A stretch of DNA of 64,000 bases. Origin: Hypomyces perniciosus. Its lineage: Eukaryota > Ascomycota > Sordariomycetes > Hypocreales > Hypocreaceae. The first letter of the stretch is position 1, and each line of letters opens with the position of its first letter. Position numbers and translations under genes: made by a program. The stretch lies in contig SPDT01000010.1 of the NCBI GenBank assembly GCA_008477525.1, positions 1,054,001 through 1,118,000 on the forward strand. Reading direction: 5' to 3'. The notes under the pieces were generated by a model. It was not told the origin of the DNA and searched no databases. It saw only the letters and a list, made by a program, of their open reading frames with translations. Shown here piece by piece: positions 24,401 to 36,297 of the stretch.

Positions 24401-26575
24401 TGTTGTTAATGGTGTTCATGAGCTCTATCAGTGAAGACCTGAATATGCCACCCAGCGTTGGTTTCCTGTTGACAGCCACGCCAATTTTTCTACCACCGGC
24501 GGGTTTGACTGCGTTCGATGATGCTGAAGCCAAGTCCTTTTCTCTCACAGCCGACGCCGCTTCCAAAACCTGCTTCAGGAACGTATTGCTCGTTGCACGC
24601 AGAACAGCCATGTGTTCATCAGGAACTGTATCTCGATTCTTTTCTATGAATCCCTCCGACTCGTAGGTGACATCAATTGCATAATGGCACACCGTGAATG
24701 CCGACTTGCCAAACCTTGGCTTCTTGTAAAAGGTGTGTTGCTTGTCAAAATTGTGGTGCAGCTTTGTGACAAACTGCTCGTCTGATCCCATGGGAAGTCG
24801 TGACTCCTCATCAAGTAAGGAAAGAACGCCCATCTTGCCCTCGATGAGATCAATGCATGGTTGATTGTCCGAAAAGTCGATAAATGTCCAATCAATTTGC
24901 TCTCTGAGGTATTCCTCCTGTTCGAGTTTGAACACGTGTTGGTTGAATTCTTGCTGGAGTTTTTCATTGGCGTAATTGATGCAAAATTGCTCAAATGAAT
25001 TTTTGGCAAAGTGCTCAAATCCATAAATATCCAAGACACCTATGAAGGATGTGACCCGATTGAGAACCTCTTCTGTGGCGAGACTATGGTTGATGATGTC
25101 CACAAGCCAATCGAACAAGCTGGAGTAAATAAACTTGGCCACTGAGTCACGCACCACAATGGCCTGGGCCTGGCTCAAATTGGAGGAAATCTTCTCGCCT
25201 CGAGTGATAAGTTGCTTCTTCACGATCCACTTTGCAAACTCTGTAGCGTTGACCCCAAGAATATCACATGCCAGTTCTAGCGACGGCTCTGTGGGTGAGA
25301 GAACGCTATCGTTCCGCGACGCCGTGATTTTGACATTGCCCAAATGTAGCAATCCCGCTAGTAGTTTGAAGATGTCGGTTTGTTGCGCTTCAGATACTCC
25401 GATAGTGTGTAAAGACTTCTTTGTAGCCTCAAACTCAGCCTTGTCGTCCACGCCATCAATAGTCGGACAGTTGCCCTGGTTCAAATACTCAAACTGCTCA
25501 ATAGGGAGAATATTGAGAGCATGTCGTTGTTCGTCGGATGCCCCTGATACCAATTGGTAGAAGATATGATAATTTCGCTCTTTCAGAGGTTGAAAGACAA
25601 GTCGAGAGCGCTCCAGTAAATAGGTCCTGATTTTGGCACCAATGATATTCGTCTTCTGGTCAAACATGATCTCAATGTACTTGCCAAATCTTGACGAGTT
25701 ATCGTTACGCGTTGTCTTCGCGTTACCAAATGCTTCCATGATGGGGTTTGTAGCAAGAATCTGCTCCTCTGTTTCGCTCATGGCTTCTGCTCCTCGCTTA
25801 GTACGAGCGCCAGGATTATCCGGGGACTCTCTCGTGGCGAAGTAGCGCATGATGTACTTTGCACTGACGGTCTTGCCAGCACCGGATTCGCCAGACACCA
25901 CGATAGTCTGGTTCTTGCTATCTCGTATCATATCCCTATCACCAGTCAGTATTGACCTCGTCTGCTCAGGGTGGTGAACTACATGAAGGCTTCCTCGGCA
26001 ATGGCAAATAAGTGAGGAGCTTGTGTTGCCCTTTGCTTTCCAGCATAAACTTGCACCATTCCTGGAACGTATAAGGAGTCGACCCGAGCAAAAGGGTTTG
26101 TGGCGATGAGCACGATGCCGCTGTAGGTGTATATCTCCTTCTGGAGGTAACGTAGCCGAATCGCTTGCAACACTGCCCGTTCCGGCTTGTAAGCAGAGAG
26201 CTCAGCCATATATCAAGACGAGGGTTTCGTACCGGCAGGTTCATTCAGATGGGATAAGTTGGTGAGATCATCACTAGCCTCAAGCATGGTCGGGTTCATT
26301 AGCGGGGGCAAGGAGGGATCAGCACCGCTCTGTAACGCCTCAGCGGAAACCTCAACAGTTCTTGTCTATACGCAGAACCAAAATTAGTAATAATGACATG
26401 AGTTGACAAGGCCAGAGTGTCATGGCAAAAACAGACGAACCTCGCCATTGTCGAGCTGGAAGACTAGCTTAGCCTTAGAGCCTTCGACGGTTTTGCTGAT
26501 GAGCTCAGAGGCCACCCAGCCCTCGGCTGCATCAGGCTGCCACGCTCTCGTGCCAACGTCGTAGGTTGATGCCAT
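21479..26575 (-). CDS. myoE: Class V myosin heavy chain (MyoE/Myo2-like)
   Basis: Seven exons (minus) 26575-26441, 26365-26233, 26172-25983, 25935-22089, 22026-21953, 21895-21681 and 21627-21479, encoding 1580 residues, the normal length. It is an actin motor moving vesicles and organelles toward hyphal tips. The N-terminal SH3-like part (GTRAWQPDAAEGWVASEL) is followed by the motor with P-loop GESGAGKT (~168-175), switch-1 NDNSSRFGKY, and FIGVLDIYGFEHF (relay/switch-2 region). About six IQ motifs (~780-930) bind calmodulin-type light chains. A coiled coil (~930-1090) and a C-terminal DIL cargo-binding domain (LLSLLNSVFRAMKAYYLE, YNITRIEEWCKSHD, RLNPNQ-like block) follow. The last three short exons complete the DIL domain (LNQYLVADYEQPINGEI) and the acidic end. 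Introns are 47-75 nt. Confidence 0.96.
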
Positions 26576-27709
26576 GGAGGAGTTGTCAGACGAGGCACTG
26601 GCGCTGGATAGTGAACGGCGGGACGTAGTTGACGGAAACTAAAGGGGTATGGCGATGAGCCGGAGACATTCATGTGCGAATTCGCGCCGACGATGCGATG
26701 ATGGTAAATGCGATATTGACTTGATGGGTAGAAAGAAGAAGCTGGCGAAAGATACGGCGGTGGGATTTGGCCATCCACTCCTCCTGGAGTAGAAGGGGAT
26801 AGCGGAGATTGAAGAGGCTGGACTTTTCGAGCTCGCTGGCAAGGGTCAAGTAGGGGTCGGAATCCAAAAGTCGCAACGACATGACAGCACCGCGTTTTGC
26901 GTTTTGGCTCCAGGACGGTGCAGGAGCCTCATGGGGAATGGGGGGGGTTAGGTACTAGGTACGTCCTTCGAAAGTTGAATTGCCCTACGATGCCTCCTTG
27001 ATGTCGCTCTGTGCTCCGTACTCTGTACCTACTATTATTGGAAAGTGGCTTGCCCCTGATTGTACTCCGTACCCGCGGTGCTGCAGGCCTGCAACGTCCT
27101 CTGAAAGGGGGGGGTTGGGCTGGACCGCCTTGCTTGCTTACCTTGTCTGGGGCAGCACCACCCACTGCACTGACCCGCCAAATGGCGATTTGATCGACAA
27201 CAGATTGATGTATACGAAGTATTACTCCGCACCTACGAAGTACCTCTAAGGCACACTAGTGCCTATGGTACTAGTAGTACTTCTTTTAGTACAAGAGCAA
27301 CACCGATATTTGGCTGGGTTAATACCTACAATACATACATCTAGAGGAAGGGTACTATAACTACTACCTAGATACCTTGATAAGGTTCAGGCGGAACGAC
27401 GTTGAGATACTGCAAATATATTCTTGGCCAAGGAGAGGAGGAATGACACTACTACTAGGTACCTGGGTAGATAGAAAATGCTATTAAAAATATTATCGTG
27501 TACCTTGATAACTGTCTGGTGCATACTACTAGTGAGGTATCTATGTGTATCTCACGAAGGCAAGATTATTAGGTAGGTACTAGGTAGGTATGTATAGGGT
27601 ATAAATTTTTATTGGCAGTAGTACTGACACCAAGGCGCCTGTATCTACGGAGTACCATTCTTGTTATCCAGCGTCAGAACTTTTCAAGGACATACAACTC
27701 TTTTAGGCC
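26576..27709. promoter_or_regulatory. Divergent promoter region myosin V / ham1
   Basis: 1.13 kb between divergent start codons. The part near myosin V is pyrimidine-rich on the coding strand, fitting a long 5' UTR. From about 27,000 to 27,660 there are TACGGAGTA motifs (27063-27071 reverse, 27646-27654) and repeated TAGGTAC/GTACCTA units. Open frames here are short and featureless. Confidence 0.5.
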
Positions 27710-28677
27710 ATGGCCCCGACCGTGCATTTCATCACCGGCAATGCCAACAAGCTGCGCGAGGTCAAGGCAATACTGGAACCAGATATCGAGGTTCGTAGTC
27801 AGTCGCTAGATCTCGAAGAAATCCAGGGCACCATTGAGGAAGTGGCTGAATCCAAGTGTCGTCGAGCTGCCGACATGGTATGTTATGATTCTTTCTTTTA
27901 GTATAGGGTGAGATGATCTCGGGCTTATGGTCTTGAATATTTCTATAGGTGAAAGGCCCTGTGCTTGTTGAGGACACGGCCCTGTGCTTCAATGCTCTCG
28001 GTGGCTTGCCCGGCCCTTACATGTAAGTGAATCCTGTCGTACCAGATAGGGAAGCCCATTGTTGGCCCGGCATATGGATTGACAAGTACTCGATACACGA
28101 AGAAAATGGTTCTTGGGCACAATCGGACACCAAGGCCTAAACAACCTTCTTGCGGCATACTCAGACAAATCTGCTGAGGCAGTCTGTACTTTCGCTTACT
28201 CTCCAGGGCCGGGCAACGCACCCATCATCTTCCAAGGACGCACACCTGTGAGCTACCACGTCCAAAAATCCCGCTATTCGCAAAACCACATATCAGCTCA
28301 TGACAATTTTTTTCCACCCCAGGGCCAAATTGTACTCCCTCGAGGGCCTTCGCGCTTTGGTGAGTGAGCCGAACCGCATTAAAGGGTGGCCTAGTGGCAC
28401 CGCAGCGCTCTGGACTGGATATTAACGCAGGTTGTAGGATGGGACCCTATTTTCGAATATGAAGGCAAGACGTAAGTGAATTTCAAATTAAGAATGTTAC
28501 CCTATCTATATGAATCCGAATGTAATCTAATACACGCTTATATTAAATCTCTAACTCTTGTGGGGCAGGTACGCCGAGATGAACGAAGGGGAGAAGAACA
28601 AGATATCTCATCGTGCACATGCCCTAGGGAAGTTGCAAGCATGGTTCAAGGACCAGCAAAGCATGATGAATGAATAA
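27710..28677 (+). CDS. ham1: Non-canonical purine NTP pyrophosphatase Ham1/ITPase
   Basis: Six exons: 27710-27877, 27949-28022, 28103-28247, 28323-28359, 28438-28471 and 28569-28677, encoding 188 residues. The enzyme hydrolyses ITP, dITP and XTP to the monophosphate and pyrophosphate, keeping deaminated purines out of DNA and RNA. Motifs: [16 protein letters not shown] at the N terminus, [25 protein letters not shown] (metal/substrate site), [32 protein letters not shown], and [15 protein letters not shown]. All key blocks are present, so it should be functional. Exons 4 and 5 are only 37 and 34 nt. Its 3' end faces the C78 peptidase gene 118 bases away. Confidence 0.95.
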
Positions 28678-28795
28678 GGATTGGTGACCAACCTTGCCTT
28701 CGAGTCATGTGTTGACCGTACTTGCTGTCAGGCTAATTGATGCATGTTCCCCAGTTAGCTGGCTCAATATATGCATTTTATCACCAGAGCATGTC

Positions 28796-30225
28796 TTACC
28801 AGAGGGTTTCGAATTCGCGGAATTGGCGCAACTGGCTGGCGCTACGACGGTAAGGTCTCAAGAGCTTATCCACTGCCCATTGACCATGGAGAGAAGATTT
28901 GTCGACAATACGGGTGAGCATATTGGAGCCTCGGAATGCTGGGTCAAACACAAGAAGCTGAACCCTGTTATCTTTCTGTCTCTCAAACCCCACGATTGTG
29001 ATAGAGTGGCCTTGAACTCGCGCATTAGTGATAGCAAGAGACATACAGAAGCATTGCGACCTGCTACCCACCAGGCTGTTGCAGATATATTGGCGGGAGC
29101 ACCGTGGAGCGCACCTTTTCAGTCACGGAACTAGTATTCGAGTCCAGCTGAAAATAATTCTCAACGGCTTGGAGCAAGAGATCTGTTGCATTGCCTTGTC
29201 TTTCTGCGTCTCTGAAGACTTGAACGGAACACCTGCATTGTTGTCAGGCAATGTCAAAACAATTCACAACAGGTATTGATAAACTCACAGAACCCCTAGG
29301 CTGTTGAACAATGCTTGAGCCTAATCGATGCAAGGCGTAAGAATGTACTACTACTACCAAGTCATTTTGACCAGGAGCGGCCGACAAGAGAGCGTTGCAT
29401 ACCTCTGGTGTCCCTATATACTTACGGGTTCCTCGTATTCCTCCGGTCTCGGTGCGACCTTGGGTATTGTATCCCCTATCCCAGGCGTTTTCAATCAGGT
29501 CCTGAATCTGTAATATATTTGGGAGAGTGTCGCCAAATTGCTCCCAGCCCGGAAATCGCACGCTGATAATGTGAGAAATAAGAGCTTGGATGCTGCGATA
29601 GCCGCAGAAACCACCTAGGGATGAGACTTAGTAACCCGGGATACAAACCCTTGCAGGCCACGCGATGATATAGGTGTTAGGCTATGTTAATCACCTTCTC
29701 TCCTTAGTTTGGAGACGTGTGCCACGTGGGGATGACATAGGTAGGCGTGCTGTGTCAACGGGTCATGCTCCAACAGTTTCCCAAGGGCTGGAACAACGCC
29801 TGTGGCAAATTTAGATCCAGCACCACGGGCTTTTCTGAGAGCCTTACCGTCGGTCCGGACACCACTCTCCCTTTCGAGGAGCCGAACCAACCATGTCGGC
29901 ATTTGGTCTTCGTGGGCGTATTTCCCAAGTTGGGACTTCTAATTTATGCTCAAGCGTTAGCCCAGTGGCAAAAGTGGACAATATGACATGACTCCAGACG
30001 AACCCCAAGCCTTGGCGACAATTCTTCCTCTTCTTCAAGAGTCTTCTCGGTTGCTTGATGCTCTTCTAGGCTCGCTTGCCTCCTGAACCTAACGTAACTG
30101 CTTTGGCGGGAAGAACGCCGTTTGACACGCGAATGGCGGCTCACAAAAAAATCTCTCCACTCCTGGATGACATTTATGCCTCCTCTCTGGGCACTCTGCG
30201 ATATCGCCATAGGTTGTTCCACCAT
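28796..30225 (-). CDS. C78-family cysteine peptidase (UFSP/ZUFSP/Mug105-like)
   Basis: Seven exons (minus) 30225-30004, 29938-29848, 29799-29695, 29614-29403, 29320-29289, 29232-29072 and 29010-28796, encoding 345 residues. C78 peptidases cleave UFM1 or, in the ZUFSP/Mug105 branch, K63-linked ubiquitin chains. The catalytic triad is visible: Cys143 in GGGFCGYRSIQ, Asp297 in LLVFDP, His276 in GHSITIVGFE. Other conserved parts are the GKYAHEDQMPTWLVRLLE and AYLCHPHVAHVSKLRREGG segments, WDRGYNTQGRTETGGIRGTRKYIGTPEAQALF, and the YRRSASQLRQFREFE ending. The start codon is the first in-frame ATG. Just upstream the frame continues through a CNQCGF half-finger without an ATG or the His pair, so the N-terminal zinc fingers usual in ZUFSP are missing, eroded or in an exon I did not find. 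One 48-nt intron keeps the frame open. The C-terminal model is firm, the N terminus is not. Confidence 0.85.
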
Positions 30226-30954
30226 CGTTATGTCGGTTGCCTGATATTGGGTTATGTCGTTATTAGCAAGGAACCCACACTGGTTGCACTTCTGCTGTTC
30301 AGTAAAGTTTACGTCGCGATGTAAATTATTGCTGGCCGTAACGAAAAAAAACCCGTGAACTGTCCCAGGCAGTCTCAACACTTATGTGTCCACGGAATAC
30401 GTCATGAGGCCTTGTCTTGTCTCATCCCGCCGTCTCATAAAGGTGACGTCGGGTGAACGGATTAAAGAAAGTGTCGTAAATAAAAGGATTCGCACGAGAT
30501 TGACTTTCGTATATCAGACAGAAAAGCTAAGAAAGAATTCATGATCGATTTATGACTTCGAATATGTTCTTGTCAAGGATGGTGAGACTATCAGAAGACA
30601 AAGCCCTACGGAGTACTCAATGTCCCATAAAGGACCTCATATTCCTCAATAAGAGTGGTTGTGGCTGACTAATCGGTATACATACAATACTTGTACGAGG
30701 TACTCTGCGCTCCAAAGCAAATTGGTCCTGGAGGGTACCTCTGACCTTGGTGGTAAAATGCTATGGTATGGAATTGAGAACGAGTATGGAGTATATTGCA
30801 TTGCATTATGAATCTACGGTGTTGCATAGCTATGGCTCTCATGCTGGTTCATGCTGATAAGCTCAATCGTTTAGACACGTAATCACTTGCCGAGACCGTA
30901 TTCTTTCACCATTCATCGGTCTGTTATTCTGTCACCGCAACACACATGCGCCAT
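30226..30954. other. Intergenic region, C78 peptidase promoter / SerRS 3' flank
   Basis: 729 bases. It contains one TACGGAGTA motif (30607-30615). I searched the minus strand for a zinc-finger exon that could extend the C78 peptidase and saw none. No gene recognised. Confidence 0.5.
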
Positions 30955-32664
30955 CTATTTTGCCTCTTTCGCTCTTTGGGGAAGTGATTTCTGAGAGGAA
31001 GTCTCTCTAGGCAATTCCTTTGCGAAAGGAATGAATTCGGGGGCCCCTGGTAGGTACTTTCGGAGAACTTCCGGGACTTGCAAACCCTGTAATACGTCAG
31101 AGGAAATCACGGGATTGCTGCTTGACAGACTCACCGTTTCGGTCTGATAATTCTCCAAAATACAGCACAGCGTACGTGTAGTGGCGCACAGTGTCGAATT
31201 GAGACAATGTACATACTTCTTCTTGATGTCCGTCTGTGTCTTGATGCCACAGCGGATTTCAAGAGCCCGGGACTGATAGTCAGTACAGTTGGTGCATGAC
31301 ACAAGTTCCTTGTATTCTCCTTGGAAAGGGAACCAGGCCTCCAGGTCGAACTTCTTGGAACCGGCATCGTTGAGGGCACCGGAAACGATGGCAACGACTT
31401 GGTATGGCAGCCCGAGGGACTTGTAAAAATCCTCTGCTACGGAAATCATCTCATCAAATGCCTCCCATGACTTCTCTGGATCAGTGAGAAGAAATTGTTC
31501 AATCTGTTCAAAGTTAGCAGATGATGCATATCCCAAGACAGAGACATTTCACCTTCTCAAACTGGTGAACACGATAAACCCCCCAGGCATCTCGACCGTG
31601 GGATCCAGCCTCTCGTCGATAACATGTGCTATACCCAGCATACCTATGTCCTTTGGTCAGCGGAGACGGGTAGGAAACAACACATAACATCGGCTTACTT
31701 AATGGGAAGATCCTTGGGAAGGAGCCACTCGTCAGCATGGAATGCTGAGATAGGCTGTTCAGACGTAGCAATGAGGTACTTGTCGTTCTTGGAGTCTCCA
31801 TCAACAACTTTATACAACTGTTCGTCGAAGTCGTCCAGTTGAGCGGTCTTGGCCATGTATTCTTTGAGCATGAACTGGGGTGCCTGAAGAGCACAATAGT
31901 CTCGTTGCATGAGGAACTCGAGTCCGTAATTGATGAGGGCTTGGTTGAGAAATACACCCCATTGGCGGAGGAAATACCCACGATGGCCGACCACCTTCAC
32001 ACCACGGTCGGGGTCATAGCCATCGAGGCGAAGAAGAACTTCGTGATGAGAGAGAACTGATCGCTTCTCCACGGTTACGCCTTCAGGTGCCCAGGTCCGT
32101 TGAACCACATTATCATCCTTCGGGTATTGTGTAAGTACAGAGCGTGGTGCGGACGTCCACATGTGACTGGCATACCTCATTGTTGCTCACAGGAACAGAG
32201 TCGTGGACAATGTTACCAACCGACTTGACCTTGAGTTTCAATAACGCATCTTTCTCGGCCGCTGACTCGACTAGAGCCTTCTTCTGCTTTTCAAGTTCGA
32301 TCTTTTCCCGGAGGAGGTCATCCGCGTTCTCCTTCGCCTATGCGTTTTGTCATCAGTGCGGCTGTCTTTGAGGAAAGGGTGAAGAATCATTGACAATGGA
32401 TACCTTCTTCTTCGTGGCAATTTGCTTCTGGACGTCGTTGATTTTACCATTCATCTGGGTTGCACTGTACTGGGCTATAGTAGGCGACATTAGCGATAAC
32501 AATAAAATTGTGTTATGGCAAACAAACGTACTCTTGCGATGGTTTTCGAACAAGGCAATTATTTCGTCAACAACCTCGACATTTGCGTAACGGCGGCGCT
32601 GAGATTCACGAATCTTCTCGGGATTACCCCCGCGCTCAACAATGAAGTCATTGACATCGAGCAT
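30955..32664 (-). CDS. ses1: Seryl-tRNA synthetase, cytosolic
   Basis: Seven exons (minus) 32664-32532, 32474-32404, 32337-32176, 32117-31699, 31643-31553, 31503-31135 and 31086-30955, encoding 458 residues. It charges tRNA-Ser with serine. The N-terminal MLDVNDFI begins the long coiled-coil arm (residues ~1-110) that grips the variable arm of tRNA-Ser. The class II core holds motif 2 ([24 protein letters not shown]) and motif 3 ([21 protein letters not shown]), with [19 protein letters not shown] between them. The C terminus has a short basic tail. The length fits the yeast enzyme, and no mitochondrial leader is seen. Introns are 48-66 nt with canonical ends. The boundary of exon 1 was set by keeping the [16 protein letters not shown] join. 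Confidence 0.95.
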
Positions 32665-33366
32665 GACGACGATGATTCTCCTCTTCAGTAGCTGGGATCC
32701 TTGACTGTCTTGACTGAGTTTGACCCGTGGAGTTAATAAGACTGGTCACCAATAGGGGAGGGAGTCTGGACCGAGTCACAAGTCCAGCAGATTGAGTCAA
32801 AGATGTTCAAGCGTCCTGGCAGATAATACATGCAACAAACGAATGGAGGGGTAATTTTAGAATATGGCGGGGTTCGAGGCCCCTGATTTCTCTTAACGAG
32901 TAAAATCATAACTACCCAGTAGTAGTAGTACCAATACTCCTACCAACCAGTATTAATGAAGTTCGTTATATAATAAGAAATAAAAAGCGATTATTTCCCT
33001 TCATAATATACTTTAATTAAACGGCTTAAATAAGCAACTTATTTACTGAAAAAGCTATATTAGAAGCCGTTTCTCTATTCGTAGTCTCATAATACTGCCT
33101 CGTCGGCTTCTGCAATAATTCCTCCATGAATCATAGTCTAGCAATCAATAGACTCAATGATCTCAACAGTCAATGGGGATCTAACACACAAGCAGGGACA
33201 CACAAGCAGGGCTTGCGAGCAGAGTGTTCTGCCTGTAACACGGATAACGAGATAATGCCGCAACAGACATCGTACATGAATGTCCATGCTTCAGCAACTG
33301 GGGGGAGGGCTAAATATTCTGCCCAAACGGATAGCAAATCCGAACCAGCACTGATCTGTGGTCAGC
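32665..33366. other. Intergenic region with a short AT-rich patch
   Basis: 702 bases holding the SerRS promoter and the Rheb 3' flank. About 32,930-33,110 is noticeably AT-rich (ATTAA/TATAA runs), resembling the big AT-rich block farther right; it may be a small, old repeat remnant. Open frames at 33126-33539 (+) lie mostly antisense to Rheb and are not called. Confidence 0.45.
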
Positions 33367-34101
33367 CTACATTATGTGGCAGTTGCCCTTCTCAGCCGCC
33401 TCTCCCGGGTTCTGTGACTTCTCAATTTGGGCAATCAATAACTCGAAGGCCCGTCCGACGTTTTGATTGTACCTTGCACTCGCCTCGGTCCAGCCGCATT
33501 GGAATTTCTCTGACAGCTTTTTACCTTCTTCCGGGCTAACCTGGCGCTGTTCTGGTCGCAAATCGCTCTTGTTGCCTACGATGACGATGGGAACGGATTC
33601 CGTGCCCTGCGGTGAGGACCACCAGTGTCAGTGCGTGCTTCCCAAGCTACTGTCTGCTGGCGAGCCGAGCACCCACTAGATGATTAAGGATCTTTTCCCT
33701 GATGACCTGAACCATCTCAAACGATGGCAGGGATGACACAGAGTACACGAGCATATAGCCATGGATACCAATGAAATGCTTCGAGTTGAGGATGCTATAT
33801 TCATCCTATAGTATGGGATTAGTTTGCGGCCAGTTCGTCATGGTGCTTGTACGCTCCTACCTGCCCAGCAGTGTCTACGATTTCCGTCGTAAAGTCTTGG
33901 CCCTTGTATTGTATCGTCTTGCTGAACGTGTTCTCGATCGTAGGGTAATAGCTATCAACAAAATGACCATCGACAAATCGGACCGCAAGGGATGATTTGC
34001 CTGCGATATCAGATACCCATGAATTGTGGTCATTGACGGAGGTACTTACCGACAGAGCGACTGCCAACGATGGCGACCTTCCTCTGTTTTAGAGCCGACA
34101 T
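33367..34101 (-). CDS. rhbA: Rheb GTPase (TOR pathway)
   Basis: Four exons (minus) 34101-34050, 34000-33861, 33805-33677 and 33606-33367, encoding 186 residues. Rheb is a Ras-family GTPase that activates TOR signalling and, in fungi, affects arginine/lysine uptake and nitrogen response. The P-loop GSRSVGKSS (13-21) has the Rheb-specific Arg at the position of Ras Gly12. The effector region YYPTIENTFSK, DTAGQDEYS, NKSDL and the EASA-like block TEASARYN are present. It ends CHIM, a CaaX farnesylation box. Introns are 49-70 nt. It is the last gene before the AT-rich block, whose simple repeats start within ~120 bases upstream of the ATG. Confidence 0.96.
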
Positions 34102-34214
34102 TGAAGTGAATGAAGCTGACCGATTGTGATGTGGGTGGTTGGTGGGGAATTGATTGAAAGATACTATATATAGTTAGATACTTTACTCTTATAGGAAGAA
34201 ACGCATATCTATAT

Positions 34215-34323
34215 AGGAAAGGAAGAAGAAGAAGAAGAAGAATAAGAATAATAATAATAATAATAATAAATAAAGAATAATAATAATAAGAAGAATAAGA
34301 ATAAATAATAATAATAATAATAA

Positions 34324-34368
<45 letters not shown>

Positions 34369-34369
34369 G

Positions 34370-34429
<60 letters not shown>

Positions 34430-34434
34430 TTATA
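34215..34434. repeat. GAA/AAT microsatellite switching to ATT
   Basis: GAAGAA units pass into AAT units (with scattered AAG), then switch near 34379 into pure ATT units for ~48 bases. AAT followed by ATT forms an inverted repeat able to fold back. It sits upstream of Rheb. Confidence 0.9.
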
Positions 34435-34562
34435 AATCTTTACTTTATATTATTTAACTAATTATATTTATTTACAAGCTAAATTTAATATTTAAATTTA
34501 AAACAAAATCATAAATATTATAAATATCAGTTAATTATAAATAAAGTTATTATTTTAAAAAA

Positions 34563-35160
34563 GTAATGCTATTGGAACAGATAGTCCATGCGCGCAAATA
34601 GAAATCGTCCTAGCTTTCAATTCCTCGATCTTCCATAAACAATAACTTAAGCAGCAATAACAGCAGCCACAATAAAGGCGGCTATAAAGGCAAGGACGCA
34701 GCAGCAGCAGTAGGGCTGCTATATAAGAATTATAATAACAGTCACAGGTGCAGCCGAGAGGTCGGCCCTAAGGCCGACCACCTATATATCGGCTTAACCC
34801 CAATATATAACAGGTCCCCTCACAGTCAGAGATTAAGAGCTCGCAGCTAATATTATAGGGGCCTAGAATATCTAATTAATGATTTAAAGGCTATAATAGA
34901 TTGTATATTATAAAAATTTTTAGCCGATAATACTATATCTTTACTATAGCAGTAGTATTATTTTAAATTAAAGAGATTAAAAAGATTATATTAGCTATAT
35001 AGCTAGAAAAATAATTAATTTAAAGGAATATGGATAAATAAATAAAATATATATTAAAGATTTATTATTTAAAGTAATTTAATAGTATTAAAATTAAGTA
35101 TTATATAAAAAAGTAAATTATATATTAAAGGAAATTATATATTAAAGGAAATTATAAAAA
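34563..35160. mobile_element. MULE-family relic
   Basis: Begins with AGTAATGCTATT, the terminal motif of the MULE copies in this window, followed by ACAGATAGTCCATGCGCG, a match to the second part of their terminal repeat (about half of the repeat is missing). The later part (34,860-35,110) resembles the 3' region of the 37.8-40.6 kb MULE. No coding capacity. The right border is approximate. Confidence 0.6.
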
Positions 35161-36159
35161 GAATTTTATAAATATATATAAACTATTTATTTTAATCGTA
35201 ATTTTTATTTATTTTAATAGGTTTATTTATTAATAATTTACTTTTAAACTATTAACTTCCAAAGTAAGATTATTAAATATAAAGTTCAAATACTATAAAT
35301 AAAAATTTTTAATTTAAATATTACTTTAAGAAATTATATAAAAACTTAAAAAGTAAAAATTACTATAATAAATATTAAAGAATATAAAAAAATAAAAGTA
35401 ATTGAAAGGAAATTAAACCCTATAAAGTATTAAGTAAAGACTATATTATATAAAAGCCTTTGATTAATTATATATTATTAATATTAAAAATAATATAATT
35501 TGCTTTAATTAACTTTAAAATAAATATATTAAAATAAATACTTAATATATTCATTTATATACGTAATATAGCTATTAGCAGTTAAATAGTATAGTAAAGA
35601 GGGGGTATTAGTATAGTATTAATTATAATATAAAGTTAATGCCTGGTTATATAAGCCCTTATTATATGCCTACGCGTTTATATATATCCAGTATCTATAG
35701 TTTTCTGTAAAGGTTTAAAGCTTTCTTACTCTTTACAGTACAATAATAATATTTGCCTTAACCTGCCTTTCTATAATATAATAATATTATATATTAAATT
35801 ATTTTCCACTTTTTAAACTATAATGTTATTATTTCTAAATATATAAATATTATAGTTATTATTTATATAATTATTTTTAAATATAATATATATGAAATTT
35901 ATAATATAAGTAAAATATTAAAAACTTTAATTTATTACTACTTGTATTAAAATATAAATTAAATAAATATATTAAAATTAATTATCTAGAATATTTATTA
36001 TATTAACCTTCTTAATTAAATTAATTTTTATCAAGATTTACTTTATTACTGCCTTTAAATATATAATATCCCTTTATAAATTATTATATTAAAGAGAATA
36101 ATAAAGGCTAATAGCTTAATTATTATTACATTTATTATAATTATTAATATATTATTTAG
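35161..36159. other. AT-rich sequence, not classified
   Basis: About 1 kb of very AT-rich DNA without recognisable ends, frames or protein remnants. Confidence 0.5.
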
Positions 36160-36297
36160 TGGTATATATATGCCTAGTAACAGCTTACACTATTACTACT
36201 CTATAGTAAATAACAATAAATAAGGTAGCTTTCTATAGTTAACTCTTTTAACTAGCTTTTTTATTTATACTTTTTAGTCTTTCAATATATATATTTT

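Noticed and set aside
28694..29134. 146-codon plus-strand frame next to ham1
   Set aside because: It is antisense to the last exons of the C78 peptidase, whose minus-strand frame carries the conserved catalytic His and Asp.
32865..32895. GGTTCGAGGCCCC looks like a tRNA B-box/T-arm
   Set aside because: The upstream sequence lacks an A-box and a matching acceptor stem, so no tRNA fold is possible.
1..34150. Biosynthetic gene cluster or operon
   Set aside because: Genes are unrelated housekeeping functions on both strands; no synthase, transporter and regulator grouping.
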